The notes beneath the pieces are model-generated. The model was given only the letters and a program-made list of their open reading frames with translations. It was not told the DNA's origin and searched no databases. 46,369 nucleotides of DNA from Actinomycetes bacterium (lineage in GTDB: Bacteria; Actinomycetota; Thermoleophilia; Gaiellales; F1-60-MAGs149): NCBI GenBank assembly GCA_025360225.1, contig JANYCN010000053.1, forward strand, positions 1-46,369. The letters are read 5' to 3'. This document shows positions 1 through 7,514 of this stretch, piece after piece. Every line of letters begins with the position of its first letter. Positions within the stretch are counted from its first letter, which is position 1. The translations under genes were made by a program, and so were the position numbers.

Positions 1-17
1 CCAGCACGCCCGCGATC

Positions 18-60
18 AGCAAGCCCTGCGCGACGCGCAACGCTGACAATCACACCATTA
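18..60 (-). repeat. Dispersed intergenic repeat, copy A (short, internally deleted)
   Basis: Positions 18-44 are identical over 27 nt to the reverse complement of 35153-35179 in copy E. They are followed directly by GACAATCACACCATTA (45-60), which resembles the family end GACAATCAGACCACTA. Copy E has about 35 further bases between these two parts, so this copy looks like a deletion derivative. It lies downstream of the molybdenum hydroxylase operon, which reads leftward toward it. The window edge may cut off more of it. Confidence 0.6.
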
Positions 61-71
61 GGAGTGGTGGC

Positions 72-98
72 GAGCCGCTCGCGGCGGGCGAGCGGCTC
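72..98. other. Perfect 10-bp stem-loop
   Basis: GAGCCGCTCG (72-81) pairs with CGAGCGGCTC (89-98) around a 7-nt loop. It stands in the non-coding stretch 1-173 beyond the end of the minus-strand operon, next to repeat copy A. It could be a second terminator hairpin or part of a repeat; no T-run follows on either strand. Confidence 0.45.
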
Positions 99-120
99 TA
101 CGGCGACCGCTGCGTCGAGC

Positions 121-161
121 GCCGTCTCCGCTCGCGGCGAGAGGCCACGACCGGAGACGGC
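121..161 (-). terminator. Probable terminator of the molybdenum hydroxylase operon
   Basis: GCCGTCTCCG (121-130) pairs perfectly over 10 bp with CGGAGACGGC (152-161), with a 21-nt loop. It begins 12 nt past the stop codon of the 2Fe-2S subunit gene. There is no U-run, which is common for actinobacterial terminators, so it is a hairpin-only call. Confidence 0.5.
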
Positions 162-173
162 GCAACGTCGTCG

Positions 174-653
174 TCAGGCGCCCTGTGCGGCGAGCTCGCC
201 GGCGGTGATCAGGACCGCCTTGACGATGCCGTCGTACCCGGTGCAGCGGCAGAGATTGCCGGAGAGCGCGATGCGCACCTCATCCTCCGTCGGCGACGGG
301 TTCGCCTGCAGGAGCGCGCTCGCGCTGATCAGCATGCCCGGTGTGCAGAAACCGCACTGCACGCCTCCCTGCTCAAGGAAGTTGGCCTGCAACGGGTGCA
401 GGTCATCTCCCTCCGAGAGGCCCTCGATCGTCGTGATCTTGTGACCCTGTGCCTGCAGCGCGAGGTACGAGCAGGAGTTCACTGCCTTGCCGTCGAGCAG
501 CATCATGCAGGCGCCGCACTCGGAGTCGTCACAGCCCTCCTTCGGCCCGGTCAGGCCGATCTCGGTCCGTACGACGGAGAGGAGGCTGCGCTCTGCCTCG
601 ATCTCGACGGGATAGTCAATGCCGTTCACGTTCAGCGTTGTGGAGTACTTCAT
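174..653 (-). CDS. Molybdenum hydroxylase, 2Fe-2S subunit (xanthine/CO dehydrogenase family)
   Basis: This 159-aa protein is the electron-transfer subunit of a heterotrimeric molybdenum hydroxylase and passes electrons from the Mo site toward FAD. The plant-ferredoxin-type cluster cysteines are at 41, 46, 49 and 61 (motif CDDSECGACM). The second, Mo-proximal cluster uses the CGFCTPGM motif (Cys100, Cys103) and the CRC motif (Cys135, Cys137). Length is normal for the family. It is the last gene of a minus-strand operon, 8 nt after the FAD subunit. The substrate cannot be read from this subunit; xanthine, nicotinate, isoquinoline-type or aldehyde substrates are all possible. Confidence 0.93.
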   Translation of the reverse strand: MKYSTTLNVNGIDYPVEIEAERSLLSVVRTEIGLTGPKEGCDDSECGACMMLLDGKAVNSCSYLALQAQGHKITTIEGLSEGDDLHPLQANFLEQGGVQCGFCTPGMLISASALLQANPSPTEDEVRIALSGNLCRCTGYDGIVKAVLITAGELAAQGA

Positions 654-661
654 CGGTGTCC

Positions 662-1561
662 TCAGACGGCGCCGTGAAGCGCGGGGCTGGCGGGGATGGA
701 GACGGACTGGCCGGTCGCGCGGGCAACCGCCGCCTCGATCGCTCGGCGCGTCATCACTGCCGCCATCGCGCGGCGGTAGTCGGCGGAGCCGCGAACGTCC
801 GAGATCGGTGCTGATGCGCTGGCGGCGAGCGCGGCCGCGGCATCAGCGGCAACGCGGCCGCCGTCGGTGCCGACGAGGGCGGCCTCGGCCTCGGGGACGC
901 GCCGGATCGTCGGTGCCAGCGCCGTGATCGCGACCCTCGCCGCTGTCACGGTGCCATCGACGACGGTCACGACCGCCGTTGCGCCGACGATCGCGATCTC
1001 CATCTGGCGTCGGTACTCGAGCCGGCAGTAGCACGACCCGGTGCCAGCCGGTTGTGCCGGCACGTCGACGGAGACGAGCAGCTCGCCGGACTCCGCGACC
1101 GTGCGGCCGGGGCCGGTGAACAGCTCATCCACCGCCACCGTGCGGGTGCCCGAGGTGGACTGCAACGTGATCGTCGCACCGAGACACATCAACGGGCCGC
1201 CGGACTCCATCGCTGGCGACGCGTTCATGATGTTGCCACCGATCGTCCCGACGTGGCGGGTGGCGTGTGAGCCGACGATCGCCGAGGCGTCCGCCAACGC
1301 GGTGAGATGCTCGCGGATCACGGGATGGTCGACGATCTCCTCGTGGCTGGCTAGCGCTCCGAGCCGGACGCCGCCACCGGAACCGGTGATGCCACGCAGC
1401 TCGTCGATCTCGTGGATCGCGACGAGGCTTTGCGGGATCGGCGCCTTGCCGTGGCGCGCGCCGACGACGAGGTCGGTGCCGCCCGCGATCGCACGGGCGC
1501 CGCCCGCGAGGGCGGACACCGCTTCCGTGACCGAGGTCGCGGCGAGGTATGTCCGGCTCAC
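662..1561 (-). CDS. Molybdenum hydroxylase, FAD-binding subunit
   Basis: This 299-aa protein belongs to the CoxM/XdhB family of FAD subunits, which take electrons from the 2Fe-2S clusters and pass them to the final acceptor. The two pyrophosphate-contacting motifs are visible: AGGTD at residues 26-30 and TIGGN at 106-110, the latter followed by NASPAMES. The C-terminal CO_deh_flav_C-like part (about residues 180-285) is complete. Its ATG overlaps the stop of the Mo subunit gene (ATGA at 1561-1558), so the two are probably translationally coupled and made in equal amounts. Confidence 0.92.
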   Translation of the reverse strand: MSRTYLAATSVTEAVSALAGGARAIAGGTDLVVGARHGKAPIPQSLVAIHEIDELRGITGSGGGVRLGALASHEEIVDHPVIREHLTALADASAIVGSHATRHVGTIGGNIMNASPAMESGGPLMCLGATITLQSTSGTRTVAVDELFTGPGRTVAESGELLVSVDVPAQPAGTGSCYCRLEYRRQMEIAIVGATAVVTVVDGTVTAARVAITALAPTIRRVPEAEAALVGTDGGRVAADAAAALAASASAPISDVRGSADYRRAMAAVMTRRAIEAAVARATGQSVSIPASPALHGAV

Positions 1562-3843
1562 TTCGAGCCCTCCTGGATCGTGTTCCAGACGCGCTCAGGC
1601 GTCATCGGCAGCTGCTTCACCTGGTTGCCGATCACCTTCGTGATGGCGTTCGCGACTGCTCCGGAGGTCGGGACGCTCGGCGGCTCTCCGATCCCCTTCG
1701 ACCCCTCCGGGCCGCCGTCGACCGCCGCGTACTCGACCCACGCGATCTGGATGCGCGGCGTGTCCGCGACCGTCACGAGCTTGTAGTCGAGAAGGTGCGG
1801 GTTCTTCTGGCGGCCGTCCGCGCCGATCTGCGTGCCCTCGCTGAGGGCCTGACCGATGCCCATCACGACGCCGCCGTACACCTGGCCGTTCGCGCCGATC
1901 GGGTTGAGGATCGTGCCGGAGTCGTGTGCAGCGGCGAAGTCGACGACGCGCACGACGCCCGTGTCGCGATCGACGCGCACACGCGCCGCCTGGGTGATCA
2001 GCTGCGGCGCGAGGAACGCCCCGACGCCGAGGTCGCCGACGCAGGCCGACATGTCGGCACCGACGGATGGTTCCGGCGCCTCACCCGATCCCTTGCCGAG
2101 CAGCGCGGCGCCGGAGCCGGTGAGCTCGGCGATCGCGATCGACCGATCGTGCGAGCCCTTGACCCGCACGACGCCGTCGGCGAGCTCGAGATCGCCACGC
2201 GCGGCCTCGAGCTCCTTCTCCGCCATGTCGAGCAGCTGCTCGCGCACCTCGCCGGCTGCGGCGATCACCGCTCGGCCGTTGTTGAACGTCGTCTGCGAGC
2301 CGGACGAGCCCATGTCCCACGGGCCCGCGTCGGTGTCCTGGTAGACGATCGCGAAGTCCTCGGGCTTCATCCCGAGGACCTTGGCGGCGAGGATCGGCAG
2401 GCCCATCACGGCGCCCGTTCCGCTCTCCTGCGCACCGGTGACGATGACGCCCGAGCCGTCGGCGTTCAGCTTCACGTACGCGCCGGACGGCACGCCGAAC
2501 GACGGCCACCAGCCGCACGCGACGCCGATCGCCTCGTCCTCGGGCAGCTCCTGGCCGTAGCCGATCAGCTCCGTCGCCTTCTCGAGCGTCTCAAGGATGC
2601 CGAGACGGTCGAACACCTGTCCTGTCGGGCCGGCAGCGCCCTCGTGGATCAGCGTGCGGCGACGCAGCTCGACAGGGTCGATGCCGAGCTTCCGCGCGAG
2701 CTCGTCCATGTGCTGCTCGACCGCCCAGCAGACCTGAGGTGCCGTCGGGGCGCGGATCGAGCTTGACGGCTGGTTGTTCGAGTAGTTCAGCGAGGACTCG
2801 ATGTTGACGTTCGTGATCTTGTACGGGCCGGCGGCATGCATTGCCGCCATCTGCGCGAAGAAACCGCCCTCGCCGCAGTATGCGCCGCCGTCGATCGCGA
2901 GCCGTCCCCGGCGCGCGACGAGGGTGCCGTCTGCCATCGCGCCGGTCTCGATCTCGATCGTGATGCCCTCGCGTCGATGGTCGATCGCGACGAACTCCTC
3001 GTGGCGCGAGAAGACGAGCTTCACCGGGCGTCGCGCCGCCTTCGCAAGCGCCGCGACGTGCCCTTCGAAGTGGAAGTCGCACTTCGCTCCGAAGCCACCG
3101 CCGAGCAGCGGCACGATCACGCGGACGTGCGACTCGGGGATGCCCAGCGTACGCGCTACCCCACCGCGAGCGGCGAACGGCACCTGGGTCGATGTCCAGA
3201 CGGTGACCCGATCGCCGGTCCACTGGGCGATCACGGCGTGCGGCTCGATCGGCACGCCATGCGAGCAGTCGGCGACGTAGCGCCCGCGCACGATGACGTC
3301 CGCGGTCGCCATCGCGCCGTCCGCATCGCCCTTGACGATCGTCGAGAAGCCGAGCCGGTTCCCGTCGCGCCCCATCGACTCGTCGCCCGAGTCGGTCTCC
3401 CACGCGTCATGTACGAGCGTCGCGCTCGACGGCGACGTCTCGTAGTCGGTGATCACCGGGAGGAGTTCGTACTCGACCTCGACCAGCGCGGCGGCCGCCG
3501 CGGCGATCTCCGGCGTCGTCGCTGCGACGCCAGCGATGATGTCACCCTCGAAACGCGCCTTCTCCTTCGCGAACAGCCGGCGGTCCTGCACCATCCCGCC
3601 GTACTTCACGTCTGGCACGTCCTCGTGCGTCAACACCGCGAACACGCCAGGCAGCGCGCGCGCCTTCGACGCGTCGATGCGCGTGATGCGCGCGTGCGGA
3701 TGATCGGTGTACCGGAACTTCGCGTGCAGCTGGCCGGTGAGGGTCATGTCGGCGGTGTATCGCCCGACCCCCGTCACCTTCTCCTTGCCGTCAGGCCGGA
3801 TGAACGGCCTTGCTGCGGCGCGCGGCTCTTCGACTGTCGCCAA
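1558..3843 (-). CDS. Molybdenum hydroxylase, molybdopterin-binding large subunit (TTG start)
   Basis: This is the catalytic subunit of the enzyme, 761 aa from the start chosen here. GGGFGAK (about residues 248-254) is the Mo-cofactor-contacting loop, SIRAPTAPQ aligns with the substrate-site arginine loop of xanthine-dehydrogenase relatives, and KGIGEPP near the C-terminus carries the expected catalytic Glu (about 720). I see no AYRCSFR loop, so form I CO dehydrogenase is unlikely. The frame stays open upstream to an ATG at 3915, but GGGAGG at 3851-3856 lies 7 nt before TTG at 3843, and homology-like sequence begins only after that point, so I place the start there. It heads the order large-FAD-2Fe2S. 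No XdhC or MobA-like assembly gene is in the window. Confidence 0.9.
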   Translation of the reverse strand: MATVEEPRAAARPFIRPDGKEKVTGVGRYTADMTLTGQLHAKFRYTDHPHARITRIDASKARALPGVFAVLTHEDVPDVKYGGMVQDRRLFAKEKARFEGDIIAGVAATTPEIAAAAAALVEVEYELLPVITDYETSPSSATLVHDAWETDSGDESMGRDGNRLGFSTIVKGDADGAMATADVIVRGRYVADCSHGVPIEPHAVIAQWTGDRVTVWTSTQVPFAARGGVARTLGIPESHVRVIVPLLGGGFGAKCDFHFEGHVAALAKAARRPVKLVFSRHEEFVAIDHRREGITIEIETGAMADGTLVARRGRLAIDGGAYCGEGGFFAQMAAMHAAGPYKITNVNIESSLNYSNNQPSSSIRAPTAPQVCWAVEQHMDELARKLGIDPVELRRRTLIHEGAAGPTGQVFDRLGILETLEKATELIGYGQELPEDEAIGVACGWWPSFGVPSGAYVKLNADGSGVIVTGAQESGTGAVMGLPILAAKVLGMKPEDFAIVYQDTDAGPWDMGSSGSQTTFNNGRAVIAAAGEVREQLLDMAEKELEAARGDLELADGVVRVKGSHDRSIAIAELTGSGAALLGKGSGEAPEPSVGADMSACVGDLGVGAFLAPQLITQAARVRVDRDTGVVRVVDFAAAHDSGTILNPIGANGQVYGGVVMGIGQALSEGTQIGADGRQKNPHLLDYKLVTVADTPRIQIAWVEYAAVDGGPEGSKGIGEPPSVPTSGAVANAITKVIGNQVKQLPMTPERVWNTIQEGSK

Positions 3844-3916
3844 CGTCTCGCCTCCCTGGATCTTCTCGGAACGTCCGTGCCGCGGTAGCGTAGGCGTTCT
3901 CGCCGGCGATGCCAAC

Positions 3917-3922
3917 TACCCT
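3917..3922 (+). promoter_or_regulatory. Possible -10 box of the cyclodeaminase gene
   Basis: TACCCT ends 8 nt before the GTG start at 3931, the spacing seen at several genes in this window where transcription would begin at or next to the start codon. No clear -35 hexamer was found. It lies in the 87-nt divergent gap to the molybdenum hydroxylase operon. Confidence 0.35.
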
Positions 3923-3930
3923 TCGACATC

Positions 3931-4566
3931 GTGGACGCCGCCGACGACCTTCTCGCCCTCCCGCTTGGCGAGCTGCTCGCTCGGCTCGCCTCCGAAGCTC
4001 CGTCGCCGGCCGGTGGTGCGCTCGCGGCAATCGCCGCCGCGGGAGCCGCAGCGATGGTCGAGATGGGCGCTACGCTGACGATCGGGCGCGAGCGGTACGC
4101 GGCGTCCTGGGCGGAGATGGAGGTCGTGCGAGGGCGTGCGAGCGAGCTGCGGATGGCGCTCGTGCGGCTCGTTGCGGAGGACGCCGACGCCTACACCGGC
4201 GTGCTCACGGCGCTTCGGCTTGGCGAGGATGAGCGGCCCGCCGCCCTTGACGCGGCGGCGCTCGCCGCAGCTGAGCCGCCGCGTCGAATCGTCGAGGCTG
4301 CCGCTGAGGTCGCCGAGCTCGCCGCCCGCGTCGCCGAGGTCGGGAACGTCAACCTCGTTGGTGACGCGATGACCGCCGCAGTGATCAGCGAGGCGGCCGG
4401 TCGCGCCGCCACCTCGCTCGTCGAGATCGACGCCGGCATGAGCCGCGCCCCGGGAGCCGTGGCGACGCTCGTTGACGCCCGCGCGGACTCCGTCCGGGCC
4501 GCCGAGGCCCGCACCCGCGCGTTAGCTGCCGCAGACATGCGGCGCCCCCGCGCCAGGCCGCGTTAG
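3931..4566 (+). CDS. Cyclodeaminase/cyclohydrolase family protein (FTCD C-terminal-like)
   Basis: This 211-aa, Ala-rich, mostly helical protein matches the formiminotransferase-cyclodeaminase C-terminal fold, which in bacteria includes methenyltetrahydrofolate cyclohydrolases (FchA-like). Visible landmarks are SPAGGALAA near residues 25-33 (family consensus P-x-P-G-G-G-S) and NVNLVGDAM at about 136-144, followed by AAVISEAA. The usual GGGS is GGAL here, so activity on folates is not certain. GTG at 3931 gives the normal length. It is divergent from the molybdenum hydroxylase operon and monocistronic; a role in one-carbon folate metabolism is inferred from the family. Confidence 0.8.
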   Translation: MDAADDLLALPLGELLARLASEAPSPAGGALAAIAAAGAAAMVEMGATLTIGRERYAASWAEMEVVRGRASELRMALVRLVAEDADAYTGVLTALRLGEDERPAALDAAALAAAEPPRRIVEAAAEVAELAARVAEVGNVNLVGDAMTAAVISEAAGRAATSLVEIDAGMSRAPGAVATLVDARADSVRAAEARTRALAAADMRRPRARPR

Positions 4567-4640
4567 CCGCGTCCACCCCGACGTGACCCGCGCGGGAGCC
4601 GTACCGGACGCGCAAAGGGGTTTGGCGGGGGCCATGCGCG

Positions 4641-4757
4641 GGTCGCGGGACGCTCCCGCGAAGCCCGTTGGCTCCGCCACGCGACGGGTCGTGGAGCGAA
4701 CAAGCGCAGACGATCCAGGCAGGCGGATAACCACGTCATCTCACAATCAGACCAGTA
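4641..4757 (-). repeat. Dispersed intergenic repeat, copy B
   Basis: Read on the minus strand it starts at 4757 with TACTGGTCTGATTGTGAGAT and continues with the conserved block TGCCTGGATCGTC and GCGCTTGT, as in copies D, E and F. It then has a hairpin-forming segment where the other copies have the CCACCC/GGGTGG stem. The leftward boundary is approximate because the copies diverge there. The stretch 4567-4640 holds no gene and may be its diverged remainder. The copy fills the gap between convergent genes. Confidence 0.75.
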
Positions 4758-4761
4758 GCGA

Positions 4762-4800
4762 GGGTTCCGTGCGCCGAGGCAGGCGCGACGCACGGAACCC
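4762..4800 (-). terminator. Terminator hairpin of the GlnT-type synthetase gene
   Basis: GGGTTCCGTGCG (4762-4773) pairs perfectly over 12 bp with CGCACGGAACCC (4789-4800), with a 15-nt loop. It is 26 nt past the stop of the minus-strand gene ending at 4827. The opposite gene ends at 4566 beyond repeat B, so the hairpin could serve both strands. Confidence 0.65.
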
Positions 4801-4826
4801 ACCCCAGATCCGGGCAGAACGGGGGG

Positions 4827-6197
4827 TTAGAACAGCGTCAGGTACTTGCGCAGCTCCCAGTCGGAGATCTCCGAGTGGTACGCCGCGAACTCGGCGCGCT
4901 TGGTCTCGCAGAAGTAGTCGATGTAGCTCTCACCGATGCCCTTGCCGAACCAGTCCTGCAGTGGCGCGGAGGCTTGCAGGTGTCGGGTGGCGTCGAGCAG
5001 GGTTGCGGGCAGCTGCTTGATGCCGCGCGCCTTCACCTCGGCGGGGGAGAGGGTGTACAGGTTCTCCCTGTTCGGCTCGCCCGGGTTGACCGCGCGGTCG
5101 ATCCCGTCGACGCCGGCGGCGAGCAGGGCGGTGGCTGCGAGGTACGGGTTTGCGGCGCCGTCGACGGCGCGGATCTCGATGCGCCCTGGGGCGGGGATCC
5201 GGATCGCCTGCGTACGGTTGTTCATCCCGTACGTCGCGTAGGCGGGCGACCACGTCGCCCCGGAGGTCGGCGCGCCGACGCCGATGCGCTTGTACGAGTT
5301 GACGGTCGGTGCGCCGATCGCGAGCACCGCCTCGGCGTGGTCGATGATGCCGCCGAGGAACTGGTAGGCGAGCTGCGACAGGCCGAGCCCGCGCGGGTCG
5401 TCGTGGTCTTCAAACAGGTTCACCTCACCGGTCGGGTCCCAGAGCGAGATGTGCAGGTGCCCGCCGTTGCCGGTGAGGTTCGCGAACGGCTTCGGCATGA
5501 ACGTCGCGAGATAGCCACGCTCCTGCGCCATGGCGTGCACCATGTAGCGGAAGAAGATCGAGCGATCAGCGGTGATCAGCGCGTCGTCGTAGGCGAAGTT
5601 CGACTCGAACTGGCCGTTGGCATCCTCGTGGTCGTTTGCGTAGTTGCCCCAGCCGAGCTCGTTCTGGTACTTCGATAGCGTCGAGATGAACTCGTAGTTG
5701 CGCGTCAAGCCCTTCATGTCGTAGCAGGGCTGGTCGAGCGTGTCGAGGTCGTCGAGCAGCACGATCTTTCCGTCGCGTTCCTTGATCAGGAAGAACTCCA
5801 GCTCCATGCCCATCTTCAGCCGATAGCCGAGCGCTGCGGCGCGCGAGACGGCGTTCTCGAGGATCGTCCGCGGGCAGTACGGCCACTGCTCGCCCTCGAC
5901 GGTGATGTTGCAGGCGAGGCGCGCGAGCCCCTTCTTGAACGGCACCTTCGTGTACGAGTTCGGGTCGGGGATCGCCGCGACGTCCGGCGACGCCGGCGTC
6001 TGGCCCATCGGCCCTGCCGCAAAGCCGGCGAAGCCTGCTCCCTCGTCAAACAGCCCGTCGAAGTTCTGGATGGGCACCAGCTTTGCGTTCGGTTTGCCGT
6101 GCATGTCGACGAACTGGGCGAAGAGGAACTCGATCCCGTCCTCGTGGGCTTTTCGTCGGACGTCCTCGCGAGTCAGTCCGCCTGCCGTGATCGCCAT
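4827..6197 (-). CDS. glnT: Glutamine synthetase family, GlnT (type III-like) or gamma-glutamylmethylamide synthetase
   Basis: This 456-aa ligase joins glutamate to ammonia or an amine with ATP. It has MELEFF (131-136), QFE (197-199), GNGGHLHISLWD (243-254) with metal and substrate ligands, NSYKR (300-304), and the EIRAVDGAANPY block (341-352), ending in WELRKYLTLF. This matches the GlnT subgroup and not GlnA type I; it lacks the adenylylation-site region typical of GlnA-I. Members of the same subgroup make gamma-glutamylmethylamide from methylamine, so the amine substrate is open. A purine-rich AGGAGAGGA lies upstream of the ATG. It is a single-gene unit, divergent from the threonine aldolase gene. 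Confidence 0.85.
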   Translation of the reverse strand: MAITAGGLTREDVRRKAHEDGIEFLFAQFVDMHGKPNAKLVPIQNFDGLFDEGAGFAGFAAGPMGQTPASPDVAAIPDPNSYTKVPFKKGLARLACNITVEGEQWPYCPRTILENAVSRAAALGYRLKMGMELEFFLIKERDGKIVLLDDLDTLDQPCYDMKGLTRNYEFISTLSKYQNELGWGNYANDHEDANGQFESNFAYDDALITADRSIFFRYMVHAMAQERGYLATFMPKPFANLTGNGGHLHISLWDPTGEVNLFEDHDDPRGLGLSQLAYQFLGGIIDHAEAVLAIGAPTVNSYKRIGVGAPTSGATWSPAYATYGMNNRTQAIRIPAPGRIEIRAVDGAANPYLAATALLAAGVDGIDRAVNPGEPNRENLYTLSPAEVKARGIKQLPATLLDATRHLQASAPLQDWFGKGIGESYIDYFCETKRAEFAAYHSEISDWELRKYLTLF

Positions 6198-6225
6198 GCC
6201 TCGTCCTCTCCTCGGGCTTGTAAGG

Positions 6226-6253
6226 TTGAGAGTCTATACCTTTGGCGTACGCT
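6226..6253 (+). promoter_or_regulatory. Promoter of the threonine aldolase gene, leaderless arrangement
   Basis: TTGAGA (6226-6231) and TACGCT (6248-6253) are 16 bp apart. Only 6 nt separate TACGCT from the ATG at 6260, so transcription should start at the ATG itself. There is no Shine-Dalgarno sequence before this gene, in agreement. Confidence 0.65.
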
Positions 6254-6259
6254 GCGGCA

Positions 6260-7291
6260 ATGCTTGAGTTCCGATCCGACACCTTCACCCGTCCGTCCAC
6301 GGCGATGCGGGCGGCGATGGCCGCGGCAGAGGTCGGGGACGACGTGTGGGGAGAGGACCCCACCGTCCGCGCCCTCGAGGAGCGCGCGGCGGCGCTCGTC
6401 GGCAAGGAGTCCGGCCTCTTCGTCTCCTCCGGATCGCTCGGGAACGCGATCGGCGTCGCGCTCGGCGCCGCGCATGGCACGGAGGCGTACGCGCACGAGC
6501 GCTCGCACATCGTCGAGAACGAGACGGGTGGGCCAGCGGCACTCTGGGGCGTGACCGTTCGCCAGGTGCGCGGGGAGGACGGGTTCTTCACGCCAGCGGA
6601 GCTTGCCCGCTGGGTGCCGGGCGACCCGGACGATCCGCACCGCGCTCCGCCGTCGCTCGTGTGCGTCGAGAACACCTCGATGCACGCGATGGGCGCGGCG
6701 TGGCCGCTGGCGCAGCTCTCGTCCGTCGCCGCCGCAGCGCGGGCGCGGGGGCTTGCGCTGCACATGGACGGCGCACGCCTGTTCAACGCCGTGGTCGCCC
6801 AGGGCGTTGGGGCGGACGTGATCTGCGCGAACGTCGACACCGTCACCTTCTGTCTCTCGAAGGGGCTTGGTGCACCGATCGGCTCGATCCTCGCCGGCCC
6901 GGCGGCGTCGATCGCCCGCGCGCGGCGCTTGCGCAAGCTTCTCGGCGGCGGCACGCGCCAGGCGGGCATCATCGCCGCGGCCGGGCTCTACGCCCTCGAC
7001 CACAACATCGACCGGCTTGCCGACGATCACGTGAACGCGCGGCGCCTTGCGGACGGCATCGCGACCGGCTCGCGGCTCGCGATCGATCCGTCGCTCGTGA
7101 CGACGAACATGGTCGTCGCTTGCTGCGCACGCGAGGGCGACAACGCCGCCGCCGTCTGCCGCGACCTGGCGGCGGTCGGCGTGCTCGCGGCGCCGTACGA
7201 CGCCTTGAGCGTGCGTTTCGCAACCTCGCTCGAGGTCGACGCGGCGGGGATCGAGGCTGCACTGGCGAAGGCCAGCCCCGTGCTACGCTGA
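6260..7291 (+). CDS. ltaE: Low-specificity L-threonine aldolase
   Basis: This 343-aa PLP enzyme cleaves threonine or allo-threonine to glycine and acetaldehyde. The N-terminal FRSDTFTRP matches the family signature (RSDT.T.P). [11 protein letters not shown] carries the PLP-contacting Asp170 and Arg173, and [12 protein letters not shown] carries the Schiff-base lysine Lys201. The ATG at 6260 is preferred over an in-frame start 18 nt upstream because the family begins just before RSDT and because the promoter places the transcript start at 6260. It is the first of a long plus-strand series; L31 follows 4 nt after its stop. Confidence 0.93.
   Translation: MLEFRSDTFTRPSTAMRAAMAAAEVGDDVWGEDPTVRALEERAAALVGKESGLFVSSGSLGNAIGVALGAAHGTEAYAHERSHIVENETGGPAALWGVTVRQVRGEDGFFTPAELARWVPGDPDDPHRAPPSLVCVENTSMHAMGAAWPLAQLSSVAAAARARGLALHMDGARLFNAVVAQGVGADVICANVDTVTFCLSKGLGAPIGSILAGPAASIARARRLRKLLGGGTRQAGIIAAAGLYALDHNIDRLADDHVNARRLADGIATGSRLAIDPSLVTTNMVVACCAREGDNAAAVCRDLAAVGVLAAPYDALSVRFATSLEVDAAGIEAALAKASPVLR
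7284..7289 (+). promoter_or_regulatory. Possible -10 box of rpmE
   Basis: TACGCT, identical to the ltaE -10 box, overlaps the ltaE stop codon and ends 6 nt before the GTG of rpmE. No good -35 hexamer is visible. It suggests an internal leaderless transcript for L31. Confidence 0.4.
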
Positions 7292-7295
7292 GCCG

Positions 7296-7505
7296 GTGAA
7301 GGCTGATATCCACCCGAAGTACGAGATCGTCGCGGTCAAGTGCTCCTGCGGGAACAAGTTCCAGACGCGATCGACCAAGGGCGACATGAGCGTCGAGCTC
7401 TGCTCCGAGTGCCACCCGTTCTACACCGGCAAGCAGAAGCTGATTGACACCGGCGGCCGCGTCGAGCGGTTCCATCGCCGGTTGCAGAAGGTCAAGCCCA
7501 GCTAA
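7296..7505 (+). CDS. rpmE: 50S ribosomal protein L31 (zinc-binding form)
   Basis: This 69-aa protein is L31 of the large ribosomal subunit, at the intersubunit bridge. CSC (residues 16-18) and CSEC (36-39) provide the four zinc-ligand cysteines of the C+ form, followed by [10 protein letters not shown], a hallmark of L31. The GTG start leaves no room for a Shine-Dalgarno sequence after ltaE. Adjacency to DUF1385 and prfA is the usual gene order in many Gram-positive bacteria, interrupted here by two peptidase genes. Confidence 0.97.
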   Translation: MKADIHPKYEIVAVKCSCGNKFQTRSTKGDMSVELCSECHPFYTGKQKLIDTGGRVERFHRRLQKVKPS

Positions 7506-7514
7506 CCGCACGTC

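Noticed and set aside
1549-2766. Long plus-strand open frame of about 405 codons opposite the Mo subunit gene
   Set aside because: Arg/Asp/His-rich composition with no motif, fully antisense to a gene with clear catalytic motifs. It is a GC3 shadow, as are the long frames opposite both peptidases (10231-11847), the binding protein (24242-26179) and typA (44311-46116).
174-3843. Form I CO dehydrogenase (coxMSL)
   Set aside because: The AYRCSFR loop is absent and the gene order is different; only the general molybdenum hydroxylase family is supported.
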